This document shows, piece after piece, positions 63,647 to 64,000 of a DNA stretch of 64,000 nt; positions within the stretch are counted from its first letter, which is position 1; every line of letters begins with the position of its first letter. The notes under the pieces are model-generated. The model saw only the letters and a list, made by a program, of their open reading frames with translations. It was not told the origin of the DNA and ran no database searches. This stretch comes from Novosphingobium sp. Gsoil 351 (lineage in GTDB: Bacteria; Pseudomonadota; Alphaproteobacteria; Sphingomonadales; Sphingomonadaceae). The stretch is from positions 3,191,501 to 3,255,500 of the forward strand of contig NZ_CP046120.1 of assembly GCF_009707465.1 (NCBI RefSeq). Direction: 5' to 3'. Made by a program: the position numbers and the translations under genes.

Positions 63647-64000
63647 ATGACGCGCTTCGGTTTCGTGCGCGACGCCATCACGTCGCAAAATTCCTGGCGG
63701 CGCGGCGCGATGGTCCTGCTTCTCGCCATGGGCACCGCGACCGCGGTGCGCTGGGGACTGGGCGTCGCCGCCGATCCAGTACCATTCGTCACCTACTTTC
63801 CCGCGGTCGTGCTGTGCACCCTGTTTGCGGGCTGGAGGTTTGGCCTTGCCAGTGTCCTGATCGCCGCCGCGATTGCCAACTGGGGCTTTCTCGACGAACC
63901 CGTCCATGCCCGATCGACCGTCCAAGCGGCAGTCATGACCGCCCTGTTCTTCTCGTCGTGCCTTCTCTTGGTGGCGACTACCGAAGCTCTGCGACAGACG
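63647..64000 (+). CDS. DUF4118 membrane sensor kinase, N-terminal part
   Basis: This gene runs off the window end; 118 codons are visible. It starts at ATG 63647 with GAGGGG upstream. The sequence has four likely membrane helices, beginning GAMVLLLAMGTATAVRWGLG, then PFVTYFPAVVLCTLFAGWRF, the DUF4118 pattern of KdpD-like and HWE-type sensor kinases in sphingomonads. The kinase domain should follow outside the window. It is divergent from the P450 remnant. Confidence 0.75.
   Translation, partial: MTRFGFVRDAITSQNSWRRGAMVLLLAMGTATAVRWGLGVAADPVPFVTYFPAVVLCTLFAGWRFGLASVLIAAAIANWGFLDEPVHARSTVQAAVMTALFFSSCLLLVATTEALRQT

Overview
The window is high-GC, gene-dense DNA of an alphaproteobacterium, most likely a sphingomonad (inference). 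The signs are ATGA/GTGA gene overlaps, DHA2-EmrA-NodT efflux operons, a HisKA_2 sensor kinase, a sphingomonad-type plasmid ParB fragment, a CIRCE-controlled groESL and many GGDEF/EAL proteins. No rRNA, tRNA or CRISPR array was seen.

Layout. 0-7 kb: an alpha/beta hydrolase, a DUF4136-like protein and an EmrB-EmrA-NodT pump operon with a 45-residue membrane peptide, divergent from a TetR gene whose intergenic region carries three copies of one palindrome. 7-12 kb: a BLUF photoreceptor beside a GGDEF-EAL gene, then a second, membrane-bound GGDEF-EAL gene; both enzyme genes are frameshifted. 12-21.4 kb: an IS66 scar, a tandem-PilZ protein, hipBA, bioF-bioD-bioA, and a mobile-element scar (ParB fragment, RES-Xre toxin-antitoxin, TrbI fragment). 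21.4-26.5 kb: a two-component pair, groESL, a GreA/GreB-like gene and an HNH-like gene. 26.7-32.6 kb: a lipid kinase, HlyD, thioesterase and TetR operon, divergent from a DHA2 transporter whose 3' end was hit by an intact IS481 element. 32.9-38.6 kb: a LOV-GGDEF-EAL photoreceptor, a GlxA regulator, an orphan DHp-only kinase-like protein facing an atypical LuxR response regulator, and Hsp20. 38.8-49 kb: a heme-binding beta-barrel protein, a cNBD/thioredoxin-reductase-like flavoprotein, a DUF1989-GntA pair, CinA, a CorA/ZntB transporter and hemerythrin, with a 47-bp inverted repeat. 49-56.6 kb: SDR, GH130, an unknown 733-residue toroid-like protein and an exported CHAT protease. 56.9-64 kb: a cyclophilin, a wrecked NmrA-like gene, a transglutaminase, an SDR, an FMN reductase, NnrD, a histidine phosphatase, a P450 remnant and the start of a DUF4118 sensor kinase.

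How it works together. Two blue-light receptors (BLUF, LOV), two further GGDEF-EAL enzymes and a tandem PilZ protein point to light- and envelope-linked cyclic-di-GMP signalling. Two unrelated DHA2 pumps, chaperones, hemerythrin and metabolite-repair genes give a stress-tolerance character. Two toxin-antitoxin pairs and plasmid-gene fragments mark 12-21 kb as accessory DNA.

Caution on quality. At least eight otherwise intact genes carry one single-base indel each (one gene carries two), nearly all in short C, G or T runs, and the net lengths become multiples of three when the run is corrected. This looks more like residual homopolymer error in the assembly than gene decay. The NmrA-like gene and the ParB, TrbI, IS66 and P450 fragments do look genuinely degraded.
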